Assembly (NCBI GenBank): GCA_023974075.1
Contig: CM043788.1
Location: forward strand, 24,277,412-24,341,411
DNA: 64,000 bases
Direction of reading: 5' to 3'
DNA from: Chaenocephalus aceratus
Lineage: Eukaryota; Chordata; Actinopteri; Perciformes; Channichthyidae
The stretch's first letter is position 1; every line of letters begins with the position of its first letter. Shown piece after piece: positions 13,981 to 50,500 of the stretch. The translations under genes were made by a program, and so were the position numbers. The notes beneath the pieces are model-generated. The model made no database searches, had not been told where the DNA came from, and worked only from the letters and a program-made list of their open reading frames with translations.

Positions 13981-16079
13981 TACATTGAAGAACATAGATG
14001 TATCAGAATCGTAGCTCTTAACCAAGCATAGATCATCTAGATAAGGTGACTGAACACCAACATTCTTATTCTATAACTTTTTTTCTAACAGACTTTTCAC
14101 CCAGATTTTTTACATTTTTACATAGCAATCTAGATTTAGATATTGATGTAAATGTGTTTGAAAACGAGTGTACTCAGTCCGAGTATCAGGCTAAGTAATC
14201 AAGGCTAGATCATTCATTGATGACTGACTATGCTGCTTCAAGGAATTTTGGGGTTAAAATGACTTGTCTACAAAAACAAATCTGGAGTTCGGGTAATCAT
14301 TAGTACACATTGACCTTGTGTAATTATCAAGGATACTTTCAAATGTATCTTTATTTATTATCTTGTAGAGCCAAGAAGAAGTTGAAAGTGATGATGTAGG
14401 AGCTTTCATAAAGTTCATTACTCATCATGTTGTGGGCCATAAAAAATGAATATGATTAACTATCAATGTTTTCAACGACGATTGACAATTGCAGGCAGGA
14501 CTGAAAAATAAAACGGATTTGTAATAAAAATCTCGTTACATCTCAGGAGGAGACAGCGGTTTAGTTGAAGTGCTGCTTTATAAATGTTCCCTGTAACTGA
14601 GTTTTTGCTGAAAAAAGGATGCATGTGGGGTAAGGACAGTTTAAGGACCTTAACAGATGCTACAAATGCTATAAACATATTGACCTAAGTGTTTTTAAAC
14701 TAAGAGTGTGTAAATCAGTATTGTGTGGGAAGTGGTTGCACTGTCCAGTCTAATTATCTAACAATAACACAAGGATCATTTTGTTGATTCATGTTGAAGG
14801 AGAAGCTATTGTGCTACATGATAGCCCTCTGATGATTGAATCTTATTAATCGGTCTGTTGGAAATCTGACTTCTGGATCTCAACTAACCACATAAAACAC
14901 ATTTTTATCACAACTAAACCCAGCCCGAATTAACCGTCTCTATGAACTACAAAAACAAAGAAGCTGTTTCCAATTTTCAAATATGATCTCTATGTATTTA
15001 ACATGTCACTGATCAAATCCACAACTGTGTTATCTACTGAATCCCAATCCATTGAATGTTTCTGTCACAACTCCTACATGTTGTTATTATTCCTGTCCAA
15101 CATTATTGAAGTGGTCAGAGATTATTCCCTGCAGCTGGTACTACTCACCGCTCATCTGTTAGTTGTATGATCTCTGTCACCTCTTTAAGTCTTCAATATA
15201 AATGTTTCTCAAACCATGGTCCAGGGACCCATAGGTGACTCATTGTGAATGCTCAGTGTTCCGCAGGAGCAAAAGTGAGGAAGGCTGTTTCTGAATGGAG
15301 CTACACTGTCACTTTGTGGTACCTCACAGCCAATTGCTGTTGAAAGAACACATCAGTTTTTGTTTATTATAGTTAACCAAACACTTGGCATTGCATTATG
15401 ATAAACATTCTCTTTTTATTTAGCTTTTGAAAAACAGTGTAGACATTATTGAAAATAAACATATTAGTTTGCAACCTTATTGGGTTCACAGTCACATTTT
15501 AAACTACTTCCATATGGACCATGTGGTCTTGTTACTTCCTGTGCTAATGAAATAGCCCTGCAGCACATAGCTTACATAATATATTATTGTGAGGACTTAC
15601 TGTGACATTCAAGACATAGACATTCAATTGTAAAACTCATACAAAAAATCCTAGAAAAACTATATTTTATTACATTACATTAATTTAGCTAACAACAACC
15701 CACAGTACATTTCCACTATGAGATACCCACAGAATTTCCCCTTTATCACTGCTGGAATGTTATATGCAGACTGTGTTAATTAATCTCCTATTTTATTAAA
15801 TGTTTTCTTTTGTAACCTCGACATTCTTTTTGACCACAGATGTCACCTTTGCTATCCTTCCCACGGTCTGCTGCACAGCCCTACAGACTGGTTTTGTAGC
15901 CTTGGTAAAAGAATGTATTTGTGCACATTGTTCAGAATAACACAGACAGATACTGACTCCAGTCTGACCTTGTGCTGTCCTACTCCCACCATGCAGGGCT
16001 GCCTTTATCTTTCCGTTGAAATTGCTTCATTTGCCTGTTGTGTATCTCTTCCTCTCCTAAAGGTACAACACATCATTTA

Positions 16080-16223
16080 TCTCAGGAACAAAATCCACTC
16101 CGGTCCAGTGTGTGGCGGTAATGGCGCAACCAGGAAGAGAAACCGTCGAAGAAGAAAGAGGCGGAACAGCGGCCGATGTTTTGGAAACCGGCTGGGATTT
16201 GGGCCATGGATGTATAGATTTGG
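16080..16223 (+). other. swt1: Probable swt1 5' non-coding exon with an upstream ATG
   Basis: The segment is locally GC-rich and ends at a good donor (TTTGG|GTAGGT at 16223). It is the best candidate for the first exon, joining to the acceptor at 17269. The 5' end is not defined. An ATG at 16121 opens a frame that, after splicing to 17270, is out of frame with the main start at 17274, so it would act as an upstream ORF. Inferred from splice signals and position; transcript evidence would settle it. Confidence 0.5.
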
Positions 16224-16884
16224 GTAGGTTAACTCTCTCTGCTGTAAATTATAAATTATTCTTACTATGAGTATTTTTTAACCACTGAAATACTGTACGC
16301 GAACACTTCTGACAGCATTAAAACATTAAACTAACTGTACTGTAGCGATGTTGATGCTATTTTCCTCAGCTAGCGTCTGTTAAAGTTAGCTAAAGGTTTA
16401 TCTTTGGATGTGTGTTGTGTATCTAAAGGTCAGAACAACACGTATTCTATTGTTTTTACTTTAGACATTACTTCAATGTGGATTTGTTTATGTTTGTGTC
16501 ATTACACAGTGCACCCAGTTTGGTCCTCATGTAGTTAACAACTTGTTGGGAGTTTTGAACAGTGTATAGATTTAGTAATTTGCAGTCGTAGACGCTGCAC
16601 TTATCTATTATTACATTGACCGGAAAATAATCGCTAACTTTGACAATCGATTAATCATTATGTAATTGTTCACGTAATACTGTCAGAAAAAAGTGTTATT
16701 TGTCAGATAATTTACAGATTTGTATCTTCACTTTCAACTTGTATATGTTCTACTTCTTTAGTTCTGTTTTATTTCTATTTTTGAAATGTTTCTATTTTAT
16801 AAAATTATTTTCTACTCTTTTTAAATTCTAATTATGTGCAATGCCCTTGTTTTTTATGCTTCTATAACGAAAACATTTCCAAAT

Positions 16885-16912
16885 TTGGGATCAATAAAGT
16901 ATATCTTATCGA
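16885..16912 (-). repeat. Short LINE-type 3' tail ('TTTATTGATCCC' family)
   Basis: On the minus strand it reads gataagatatactttattg followed by atcccaaattt, the same terminal sequence found at 39768, 42127 and 59906. It is a very short truncated copy. Confidence 0.55.
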
Positions 16913-17273
16913 TGAGGAACATTAGGGTATTACATTTTTTAGATGTAGCCTACATGTTCTAGAATAAAACAGTAAAAATAAGTAGCAGCGTATTAATTAT
17001 AAGATAATGGCGGCAATACAATAATTATTATTCACAGCTCAAGACATAGATTGTAAGATTTAGGGGATATTTCCATTTTACTTTCTTAGTCACACTTTAG
17101 AAAAAGTCTCATTTTGCATTAGTTAAAAATGGCTATTTCACATTTCCAGTTTTTTTATATTGAGAGCAAAAGAAGGAAGAACCTTATTGAAGATCAAAAT
17201 GCATTGTTGTATTAGGATGAAGCATGAAGCATAGTCACTAAAGAACTTTTACAAATCAATGTTTCACAGGAGA

Positions 17274-40424
<23,151 letters not shown>

Positions 40425-40470
40425 TGATTCAGAATTAGAGAGTCTGCACGTCAGCCAATCAGATGCACTA

Positions 40471-40476
40471 AATAAA
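40471..40476 (+). promoter_or_regulatory. swt1: Candidate swt1 polyadenylation signal
   Basis: AATAAA lies 47 bases after the stop codon, giving a very short 3' UTR; later signals could also be used. Confidence 0.6.
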
Positions 40477-41029
40477 CTGATATCCTTTACTTGAAGTGAA
40501 AACTGTCAATTGCAGAGGTGCTCATATTCTGGAGACTGAAGCCGTTTACCTTTTTTTATTTTCCGTTAAAATGTTTCTTATGATACTCTGCTTCACACAA
40601 AGGGATGGATGTCTATGGATGTTCTCCTTATTTCTTAAGGTTGACACCTTTTGTTAAAGAGAGTATTTTTCTGACAGTTTTCAGAGGTCAACTATATCAA
40701 GTGTTGCTTTCAATGTTCTCCAAGATTCCTTCAGCTACTTTGCATATCTGGCATTACTTTGTATACAAACATTTGATTGGAGTTTCTTACATAGTTCACA
40801 AACATAGAGCTGGGTATTTTTGCATCATATGAAGGTATGATGATGCACATTTCTGAAGTTCTAGGTTTACCCCACGGCCCACTGTGAAAACTTATTTGAT
40901 ATATTTCACTGTAGTTCATTTTAATATATTTTCACTTTTTTTAAGCACAGACATAATTATCAGTTGGTTCAGATTATTTATGATTATTAAACGTCAACAA
41001 AATCTTTAGTTCACTGGTCTTAAAGTAAT

Positions 41030-41200
41030 AGTACGACATCACGGTAAATATGAGGAGATGCAAACCTCATTCAATATTAAGCTAGGCCTAGATAAGCTTA
41101 GCTTAGCTTAGCATAAAGACTGGAGGCAGGGAGAAGCTTCTCTCCTAGCTCTGTTCAAAGGAAACACATTCAGCCCACCAGTTCTCAACACTTACATCTT
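41030..41200. repeat. Dispersed teleost repeat ('GCTTAGCTTAGCATAAAGAC')
   Basis: Contains iterated 'agcttagctt' followed by 'agcataaagactggaggcag' and 'gctctgttcaaagg', an arrangement common in fish interspersed repeats. Confidence 0.5.
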
Positions 41201-41815
41201 GATTGTTTTATACGCACACAAAGTAGATTGTAAAATTCAGTGTCCTCCTGTTTCACTTAAGAAATGGTCACAAACCATGCTTTAGACTTAATGCAACCAA
41301 CTGCAAAGTATACAGTAGCTTAGAGATAAAACAAAGGTATCAAACCATATCGTTATATAACCTTAAGTTGTTTACTGCCTGAGCTTTTTCCTCAAATCAT
41401 GACTCTTTAAGGCCAAGCAATGATCTAGTAAAAAGCTGAAACAAAGAGGCAATTTATTTATTTTATATTTTTCTACTTGAGCTATCAGAGAGGTTGTCAT
41501 TTAAGATGAGTCTATTTTGAAAAACAATGAGTGTTCAGCTTCCGAAGGTTTTTGGTTGATTTTTAAGTAGAAATGTAAATAATTTGAGAACAGAAAATAT
41601 ATTTTATGTAAAGGAGTTAAATGTTTACAAGAAATAAATGTTTTGGCATTATCTTTTTTCTCAAATGTATTGCTTTCATCAATCAATAGTGGTGCTTCCT
41701 GCAGTCCTCAGTGAGTAGAGGCTCTTCTGAGTGTGAGTGCTGCATGTGTTTGTAATGACTAAGTGGATCAGGTCGCAGGTGACAGTCTGAGATTACACCT
41801 GCTGCTGCTGTGAGA

Positions 41816-41854
41816 CGCGCGCACACACACACACACACCACACACACACACACA
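41816..41854. repeat. (CA)n microsatellite
   Basis: Two CA runs separated by CACC. Confidence 0.95.
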
Positions 41855-42126
41855 GGGGAGAGAAAAAGTTACAGGTGCCCGTGCCAATGATGAAGTCATT
41901 GAGCTTCCTGTCTTGTTATCTCAAAGCAGAGTTGGACACTATGTCGACACGCTGTATTTTAATATACTGTTCCGTAAAGTTGGACCGTGACCTTTAATTT
42001 TGTTTCCTGCGTCATAGGTGTATTTACTGTCCAAAAAAAAAATCCTTTATTAAGGGTGCATTGAATTGTCAATGTCCTCTTTATTAATTTCTAAATATAA
42101 TCCATAGTCATGCCAGCGCAGCCTGT

Positions 42127-42320
42127 GCAAGACGATAGATATATAATTTATTGATCCCAATTTGGGAAATTATTTTGTTACAGAAGCAGCAGTGTCTTCA
42201 GACATAAATAGTACAAATACTTAAAAAGTGGAAAAGAGAAATAACAATTACAAATAAGATGAAAATGATTATATTAAATATAAACAATATAAATATTCTG
42301 GATAATTAAAATGTTCTAAA
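42127..42320 (+). repeat. LINE-type 3' end ('TTTATTGATCCC' family)
   Basis: 'aatttattgatcccaatttg' 'ggaaattattttgttacagaagcagcag' matches the copy at 39768 and then becomes AT-rich. Confidence 0.65.
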
Positions 42321-43390
42321 AAAAAAGTCAAAATACTGCAGTAGCAGGAATATAGTCTTATACTACAGGAGCATTCCTGTAGTACTGTTAATACATATAC
42401 TATAGGAACTTGTCATTTGAATCACTTTTCTCTCTTTAGAAACTGTTTATCTGCCATGAAACAGCTTTTATTCTGTTAGTTGTGGTGTACATTTCTTAAT
42501 TTTCACCCAAATGTTCATCTCTGGATTATTTAATTATTGTTGGTGTTTCTGTGTTGGTTGTACATATGAATAATGAACAACAGGAAGCTCATTACATTAA
42601 TCCTTTTTGAGCTTTATAAATGCATGCAATACTGCATTTACATTCGTAGCTGCCTTTACAATAAACTATGGCCTTGCTTTTGTTACTTTTTTGTTTCAAA
42701 CCGCGAGGAAGCCAGCAACGCTTGTTCCCAGTAAACAAGGCCGGATGGACGTTAGCCGACATCATTTACTGCCTTGCTGCTTCTTAGAGTACAGACTCAG
42801 TGTCTGAGTTTAAGCCTCTGCTTCCGGTAGCACATGGCCCATCTGCTGCCCCCCTCCCAATGACTGAGGTGTATCAGCAGAGATTATCAGAGCCTAACTT
42901 GTGAATGAGTGCTGGGTAGAGATTTAATAAAGCGTCAGTGAGGTCATGCAGATGCTGGTCCTCTCAGCAGCTCATAGTGACGTTGTCCCTTCCTGCTGAG
43001 GTCTGAGAGCCGGCTCAGTATAATCTCTCCTAAAAGACACTTTGAGGGGCAGAAAAATACTTGGCTTAGTGTGGTATTTCCTGAAAGCTTAGACCGCTAC
43101 TTAATTACTCTATAGTTAGAGCAGGACATGTGGAAGACGAGGTGGTAGTAAAATCTACATTTAGTCAGCAAATCAGCTGTACTTGGGTTTGTTCAGCTGC
43201 TAAACTACCTCTAAAAATACAGTCACACTAACTATCTTCCATGTTTTACTTAAAATGTTAAAACCGTCCTGGCATAGTTACTTTAAGATTGGTATAAACA
43301 ATGGAATCAGGTGTGGCAAAGTGATTGTCCATTATCACTTAATGACATACATTCAGAGAGTAGGCTGGAGACAAAATCAGATTTAAATGA

Positions 43391-43396
43391 TTTATT
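43391..43396 (-). promoter_or_regulatory. ivns1abp: Candidate ivns1abp polyadenylation signal
   Basis: TTTATT on the plus strand is AATAAA on the minus strand. It lies about 850 bases after the stop and would give a plausible 3' UTR from 44249 to about 43375. Other matches exist nearby, so the choice is tentative. Confidence 0.45.
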
Positions 43397-44249
43397 AATT
43401 AAGAAATGTTACAAATGTGTTAATTCTCGTTTTTAACATTCCCTTCAGAAGAATCTGCCAATGCCTGACACTTTAAAACACAAAAGAGAAATGAGAAACT
43501 TCAGTAAACCGCATCTCTACATACATTGATTAGTTCAATCACAATAACAAAAGTTTGGTTAGCAGAAGCATGGTTGTGCGTGTGGTGTGTGTGCACAAAG
43601 GTATTACTAAAACTGGCACTGGTTGGATTCATTAACTTCAAGCCATCTGCTACTACTTTTATCAGTAAATCAGCAGTGTATAAAAAAATATAAAAAAGGC
43701 CATTTAAGATTCAAAAAAGCAATCCAGCTTTTTTAAAATGACAGAAATAGCCATGAGGTTTTTTTTTTTTTTCTAACTCGCACTCTCCGAGTAAGGCTTC
43801 AAACCACTGACCATTAAATGTGAGCAAAGTAACATTTCTACAAATAAAACCTTCAAAGCCAATGGTCACCATACTGCCACGTTCCAAGTGACCAATAACT
43901 GCTCGCTCATCTGAAAACCCTCGAGTGAAAAACCTTTCAACTCTAAGTTAAAAAGAAAAGCACTAAATGTGTATTAAATGTTGGCATATGACAAAAAATG
44001 AGGAAGAAACAAAATATATACAGCACGAAAAACATTGTATGCAATATGCAAAGGCGTCATGTTGCTTTGGGCAACCCCCCCGCCCCCCTCCCTTTTATCC
44101 CACCCGCCAAATACAAGCCAGTCTTCACTGAAGACCCCTCATCACAACAATCCCCATCCCCACCCACACAGACAAAACATCACGAAACACGATTACGTCA
44201 CTAAGCCTGTTAGTTTGGAAAAGTTGAAGCACTGAAACTCCAACCCCCT

Positions 44250-44512
44250 TCAGTCAGAGAGGGGAGACAGGGTCGTGGTGCAATCGTTCCACTCGTCCGT
44301 CTCGGGGTTGTACACCTCCACCGTGTTGAGGAACTCGTTCCCGTCGAAGCCGCCCACAGCGTAGATGGTTTCTCCCAGCATGGCCACGCCCGCGTTGCTG
44401 CGGGACGACGTCATGCTACCCAGCATCCTCCACTCGTTGCGGGCGGGGTCGTACACCTCCACACAGCGGAGCGCGTGGGAGCCATCGAAGCCGCCAATAA
44501 CAAACAGTTTGC
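44250..44512 (-). CDS. ivns1abp: ivns1abp coding exon 13 (terminal, Kelch 5-6)
   Basis: Encodes [20 protein letters not shown] and [20 protein letters not shown], ends STLSPLSD-like (TTTLSPLSD) before TGA. The C-terminal tail differs from the mammalian ending. Confidence 0.95.
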
Positions 44513-47500
44513 CTGGACAGAGGGGGAGACATTACTATCAACATAATGACAAACAAATAACTTTGTCTGCTTCCTGTTGATTTTTGCACATGATGCTGCC
44601 GTAGATCAGCAGCTGATTTAACTGATCATTGTTGTCGTGAGCTGACCTGCATGGACAGCGACAGCGGCCCCCCTGCGAGCCACGTTCATGGGGGCGATCA
44701 GGGTCCAGGTGTTGTTCTCGGGGTTGTAGCGCTCCACAGTGTTCAGGCAGTTCCACGACTCCGCCCCTCCGATCACGTACATGAAGCCGTCCAACTCGCA
44801 CACGGCAGCCTGGTGCCTCCCTGGAAGAAGAAAATGTGATTAATGAATTAAACTTTCTAATTGTTCCTCGGGCTGCAATTATCACACAAGCAAGTCTTTG
44901 ATGAATAGCTATCCAACTCTTGGTCTTGAATAACATGTTCTCTGAGCTGCAACACCCAGAGGGAATAATTAAAGTGTATGCAAGACAGGAATTTGTTTGA
45001 TCTCTGAAAAATACATTATGCAGCTTTATGCTTGAGGTTAGACCATGTTATACATATTCAAATTATATATATTATTACTATATTTTTAGTGCATGTGTAA
45101 ACGTACTGATGTTGAGGGAGGCACAGTTAGACCAGCTTTTGATCACAGGGTCAAAAGCATCACAGTTCTTCAGGCCCTTCTGCCCGCAGGGGTCCGACCC
45201 ACCCACAACGTAGAGTTTGTTGTTCAATGAGCAGACACCTTTAAAAACAGAGACGTTGATTGACTGAATTACACCTTTATTTACTCAGGGCAGAAACTCC
45301 AACAGTAACATGGATACAGTCTGCAAATACAAAGTTTGACAAGAACAATAGTGAGACATTTGAAACAGAAACAACTATTTGTGGACAATATAAGACGGGA
45401 ATGAGCTGAATAGTCAAACTAGCTTGACGTTAGCAACAGAGAGGCTACTTGGTGTAAGAGGTTTCCTGGATAATACTTTTAAATTCAATTATCAGGTATA
45501 GAAGGAGGGACCTACCAGCATTGCAGCGGTTTGTCCTCAGCTCTGGCACTTGAGCCCACTCGTCAGCCTGTGGATCGTACATCTCCCCGCAGCTCAGCTC
45601 ATCAGAATGTCCATTTGATCCTCCAATCACATACAGCTGACCCTGTGAGGTGGAAATAACAAAATCATTATATTATGACAATTACATTAAGTTAAGAGAA
45701 TTTAGAAACCCCACTAGTTGCACAGGGAGGCATGCAGTGGATATTTGGATTCCTTGCTCAATGTTCAAAATGTCGCTTCAGGATGAAAATGTAATTGTAC
45801 CATGAGCACAGCCATCTGGAATCGAGCTCTTGGAGTCCGCATGGGAGCAATGAAGGTCCAGCGGTCCTCTTTGGGGTCGTAACACTCCACAGTCCTCAGA
45901 CACTCCTCTCTGTTGTATCCTCCTGTGGGAACAAGATAATGCATCACATTCAAGACAGTGGATCCCCGTGGTCATCATTTTGCAATTTGTCCCTGACAAT
46001 CAAGCCTAGAGAGAAGCATTTATCTTCCCAAGTATCACAACCTCCGTTTAGCTCCAATGACATAGACCTTAGTCATTTGATATAGAAGCGTTTAGTGCTA
46101 ACCTGCTGCGATGAGTCTTCCGTTCAGGGCCACGGCGCCCAGACCGGAGCGAGCGTAATGCATGGGAGAGAGCGGCTGCTCCTCCAGCTCCTCGGGCTGG
46201 GCCTCGAAGCTGAGGCTCTTCATCAGGCAGGGGGTGGCAGAGGGGGAGGTCTGAGGGCTGCTGCGACCGTGCAAGAAGATCACACACAACACGCCATCCA
46301 GCACAGCCAGACACAGGTAGGTGTGGTCTAGAGGTTTGATTGGAGATCGTTAGAGCCATTCGAGTGTTGAAAAAAGGAGCCTCAATCATGCATAGGATTT
46401 AAATAAAACAATATTTATGAATGTACTGTAGTTCATGTTCACTTACTTGTGGTCTTCTCAGAGGCGATGTACTTCCACTCTCTCCGGCCGGTCTGTTTGG
46501 GCGCATTAGCTGCTTGGTTGGAGGGCGACAGGCTTCCCGAGGAGCTGCAGCTCATCTGTCTCTGGGTGCTCTCCCGTACGGGTTTCTTCTGCAAGAGCAC
46601 AGTGCAGCTACAGAAGCCAAGCTTGCACCACAGGCCCACCAGTGGCCACCACACCAGGTAATCATACCCCCAAACTACGCTCTGATCCAGCTGATCTAAT
46701 GTAGACGTTTCTTTTGATATCTCACGCCTTCAGAAGCCAACAACACAGCACTGCAAACTACTGTCTCAGACCGCACCACAATCAGATCTAACAGCATACA
46801 GTTCAGTCACAAAGAGGGTAGAAATCTGCCCATTCCCAACTGGGGGACATTAGCATTTAACATTAAAATGTAGTTTTAATATATGCTCAACAGCATAGCT
46901 AGGCAGGCATCGTTGCTCATTTGTTTATTCACTGACATTTGTCTTTCATTTCATTGTGGAATGAAATGAGCCACATCTACTTCTTGCCAGGCACAGGCTG
47001 CGATTACTTTTATGCATGGCCAGGCACACACTGCCAAGCAAAATGAGACTTCATTACAGTGAAGCCAGGCACAAGCTGTTGAGTACCTGCACAAACTGAA
47101 GGTGGTCCTCCTCGCCACCAAACACCTCACTGTGCCCATCAATCACCAGCCCTCCATCCACCAGCTTATGGTCAGGTGAGTAGTACAGCGTTTGCACCTG
47201 AAACACAAACAGCAACAACATACCCATGTGGCTGTCTTCATGGCAACACACTGAGAACCTCAGCATAACGGGGAAAGGGGGGAGGGAAGAGGAGTAGGAG
47301 GAAGGGGGCTGTGAAGAGGAAGAGGGGGAAGGGACGAAGGCCTGGATCTTCGGTCACTTGGATTGAAAGCTTCCCTTAAAAACACACACGCTGCTGCATT
47401 AAGTGTTCGAGCTCAAGAAGGAATCTGACAGTTTGCATCTAAAAAAAAAGAGGAAGCTGATGAAGAATGAGAAGCTGCATCTGGAAAGATCTTCTGTGAA

Positions 47501-50500
47501 GAATCAAGAGAAGGAGGAGGAGGGGGAGGGGGGGCTGCATGTGGCCCTCTCTCCACCTCTGCTGCTGCTTGGAAACCGGTCTTCTAGCTGAACAAGTTGG
47601 TCATAGTGATGGCAGCCACAATGTCCAGGTCACATCCAGATGACTAAGGTGGTGGTGCTGTTGTAACAGCCCTCAAGCTCATTTTAAAAGATACCCATTG
47701 ATGGATTCAATTCAGGAAACAAAATAAGCATAATAAAATGATCATTTGTGTTGTCCCTTAGTTGACCATTTGAAGGGCAGGTTTTACTGTGGAAACAGAT
47801 TATCTTGAGAAATGACAGAAAAACAATCTAAATAAAAAATGTAAATGGCCAAAAGGTATTTTAATTTATTCAAATGTGCTGAAAATTCAATTTCAGCTGG
47901 ATGGTTAATTATTAATTTATTCCAATGTAAGATTTGTTCAATTTAAATGCTTATGTGCAATGCCCAATTTGACTGGTTCTTGATTGTTTCAATGGATAAG
48001 TAGGCCTGTATGAGAATACAAAGGGCCAATAAACGACTTGTATTTATCCCAAAGGTTTGGAGGCAATGTATTCTGGTAAATGCAGAAATGGGATGCATCT
48101 GTATATGTGGCACGGACAGATGGGAGCTCAGTGTTGCGTGGCTGCAAGGAGAGGCAGAAGTGCTCCTCTCCTCCCTCTCTTTCTCAGACTCATTACCCTG
48201 GTGGCTCAGTCGTGGCTCTTCAGTCTGGTCTCCTGCTGCTGCTAATAAACCTACAAGAGAGATAAATCAACGGGAGGAGTGTCTGTTAGTGCTGGAGCAA
48301 CAAACCTGTTCAGATAGTAAAGTGGCAGTGAATAAAGGGTCACCTCTGTGAGAACCTGTGTCTGTGTGTATCAGAGGAGAAGAGCACTGAGACACTCGTA
48401 CTCCGATGGGGTTGCACATAAACCAACCACAGACCCAAAAGAGAACAGTGGAAACAAAAAACAAGCGCAAACGCAGCTCTTTTGGGCTCACCTCTAATTT
48501 GTAGTATGGTTCAGGGGTACAGAGTTTCTTACTGCAAAAACCTCAACAAACCAGAGGAAACAAAAAGAACAATCCTGACATAGCAGCATGACAATGGCAT
48601 GCTTTTTCTACTCCAGCCCCCTTAATGACTTCTTAATGTCAAAAACAGGATTCAGAGGGAAGGGAAGGGGCAGGGTGGGAATGAGGATCAGTCTGAGAGT
48701 GGAGCCTGCTCGCCCGGGTACTGACCTCCTCCATCAGGCGGTCCAGGTGGTCCCCGTTCTCCCAGAGGCTGCGCTGCACCCAGCTGAGCACCTTGGAGTA
48801 GAGCTTGCCATTGCTGGGCAGGGTCAGGTTGTCTTCTAGCATTACTTCTAACTGTAAACACACAAAGGGAATGAAACAGGAGTCAGATACACAGTAGGAA
48901 TAAAGAGACTCCGTAGCAGAACAATTTATAACATAATGACCCCTATTGTAAACTAAACTTGAACTTACTGGCTGATGTTACCTGTATAATCCCTTAATGT
49001 TACCATAGGGTCAGGATTAAACATTGTATCCTTACACACGGACATCAGCAATATTAATGAATAGCATGCATATTTGATTGATCAAATTTGCACTACCTCA
49101 ACAAGTGAGTTCTGATAAAGTACCTTGCGCAATCCTCATGTTGAACAAAAACATGTACACTATAACCCACCTGGGCTAGGCCTTACTATTGCATATGCCC
49201 CCATAAGTCCCCTGCCCTAAATACATCCTCAGCCGGCTTTGCAAAAGGGAAATCTATAAGAGGCACACCTTCCTACTATAGGTCATGTTAATCTCATGTC
49301 GGAAAGGTAAAAATACATAGCTTAATCCAGTGTGTGTTATTCAACTCAAGACCACCAATCCTGGCCAATTTAAATGACATAAGTACACATTTAAGCTAGT
49401 ACCTTGAGGCGGGGGAGTTTGAGAAAGTCTTCCTGTTCAGACACTTCCAGTAGATGGTCCTGGATGAAGGCGTCCACCTTGGCCAAAACTCTGGCATCTC
49501 CCATAGAGCTGGCAAAGTTACGGAAAGAGATGGCGCTCTGGGAATCCATTTTAGAAAGCAGGTAGTCACCACAAATCTAAGAAGCGAGGGACAAGTGGAC
49601 ATTTATTAAAACATCTGTTTGTAGATGTGTTCCTAAAGGCGTGTCCTGTAATGTAGACCGTTAAAAACATACCTGTTTGACTCGCTCCATCTTGAACCTT
49701 TTGGCTGCAGAGTAAACTTCCTTAACTAGTTCTTTATCTGCCTTTAACCTGTATTACACAGAGAAGACACAACAAATTAGGGGGTTGTCAACCATTTAAA
49801 GAAGTTGAGAATTTTGATATGATAGGATCAGAGGCAAAAGGTGCTACTTACTGGGCAGTATAGGCATAATTGAGCAAGATCTCCACAGCCTCTGGGTCCA
49901 AGTCCTCAAAAGTGACATGAGACACTCCGTGAGGCTCAATGTCACTATTAAAGATCTCAAACAGATAGGGACTGCAGCAAGCCAGGACAGCACGGTGAGC
50001 CATCAGCTCATGACCACACACCTAATAAAAAGAAGACGACAAATAATCAGGATGTGTGTAACTTTGTCACAAGTAAACAACTGCTAGAATTGTAGTGTTT
50101 GAGCATTTAAGAAAGCTAAAGAAACAAACCCAATATTGGTTGAGAAGCTACATGATTATTATCTCTTGTTTCCTATTGGCTGCATACGTCTCTCAGAGTT
50201 CTGAACTATACAAATGGTGGGAACAGGTTCTCACACTTGAAATAGAGCAACGGAAACATTTAAGTAAATACTTGAGTTTTTTCTTGTTACTAAATGTGTA
50301 GACACTCACACCCAAAAAACCCAGTGAACTAACCAATGGCCAAACAATACATTGAGCTAGGGCTGCTCAATTAAAATCGTATTTTAAATTGCAATTACGA
50401 TTTTCGCTTGCAAAGATTATGAAAACATCATAATCGAAATCAAACTATTTTTTTTAAATTATTGTTTTTGTCAGTTGAATTGAATGAATCAACTGTTAAA

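Larger units (their letters stand above)
11636..16079. other. Intergenic region between divergent anos1 and swt1
   Basis: About 4.4 kb separates the two gene starts. The anos1-proximal 200 bases (11640-11860) are richer in CpG and likely contain its 5' UTR and promoter, but I see no clear TATA box. The rest holds the (CAT)n array at 12234-12300, CA arrays at 13500-13803 and a GAAA tract at 13931-13980. Nothing coding is supported. Confidence 0.6.
40480..43385. other. Intergenic region between the swt1 and ivns1abp 3' ends
   Basis: Tail-to-tail spacer of about 2.9 kb. It contains a fish dispersed repeat at about 41030-41200, a CA array at 41816-41854 and a second LINE-type tail at 42127-42320. 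No gene is supported; the open frames are short and featureless. Confidence 0.65.

Noticed and set aside
44538..44936. 132-codon minus-strand open frame
   Set aside because: Alternative frame across ivns1abp coding exon 12 and its introns; the Kelch frame is the real one.
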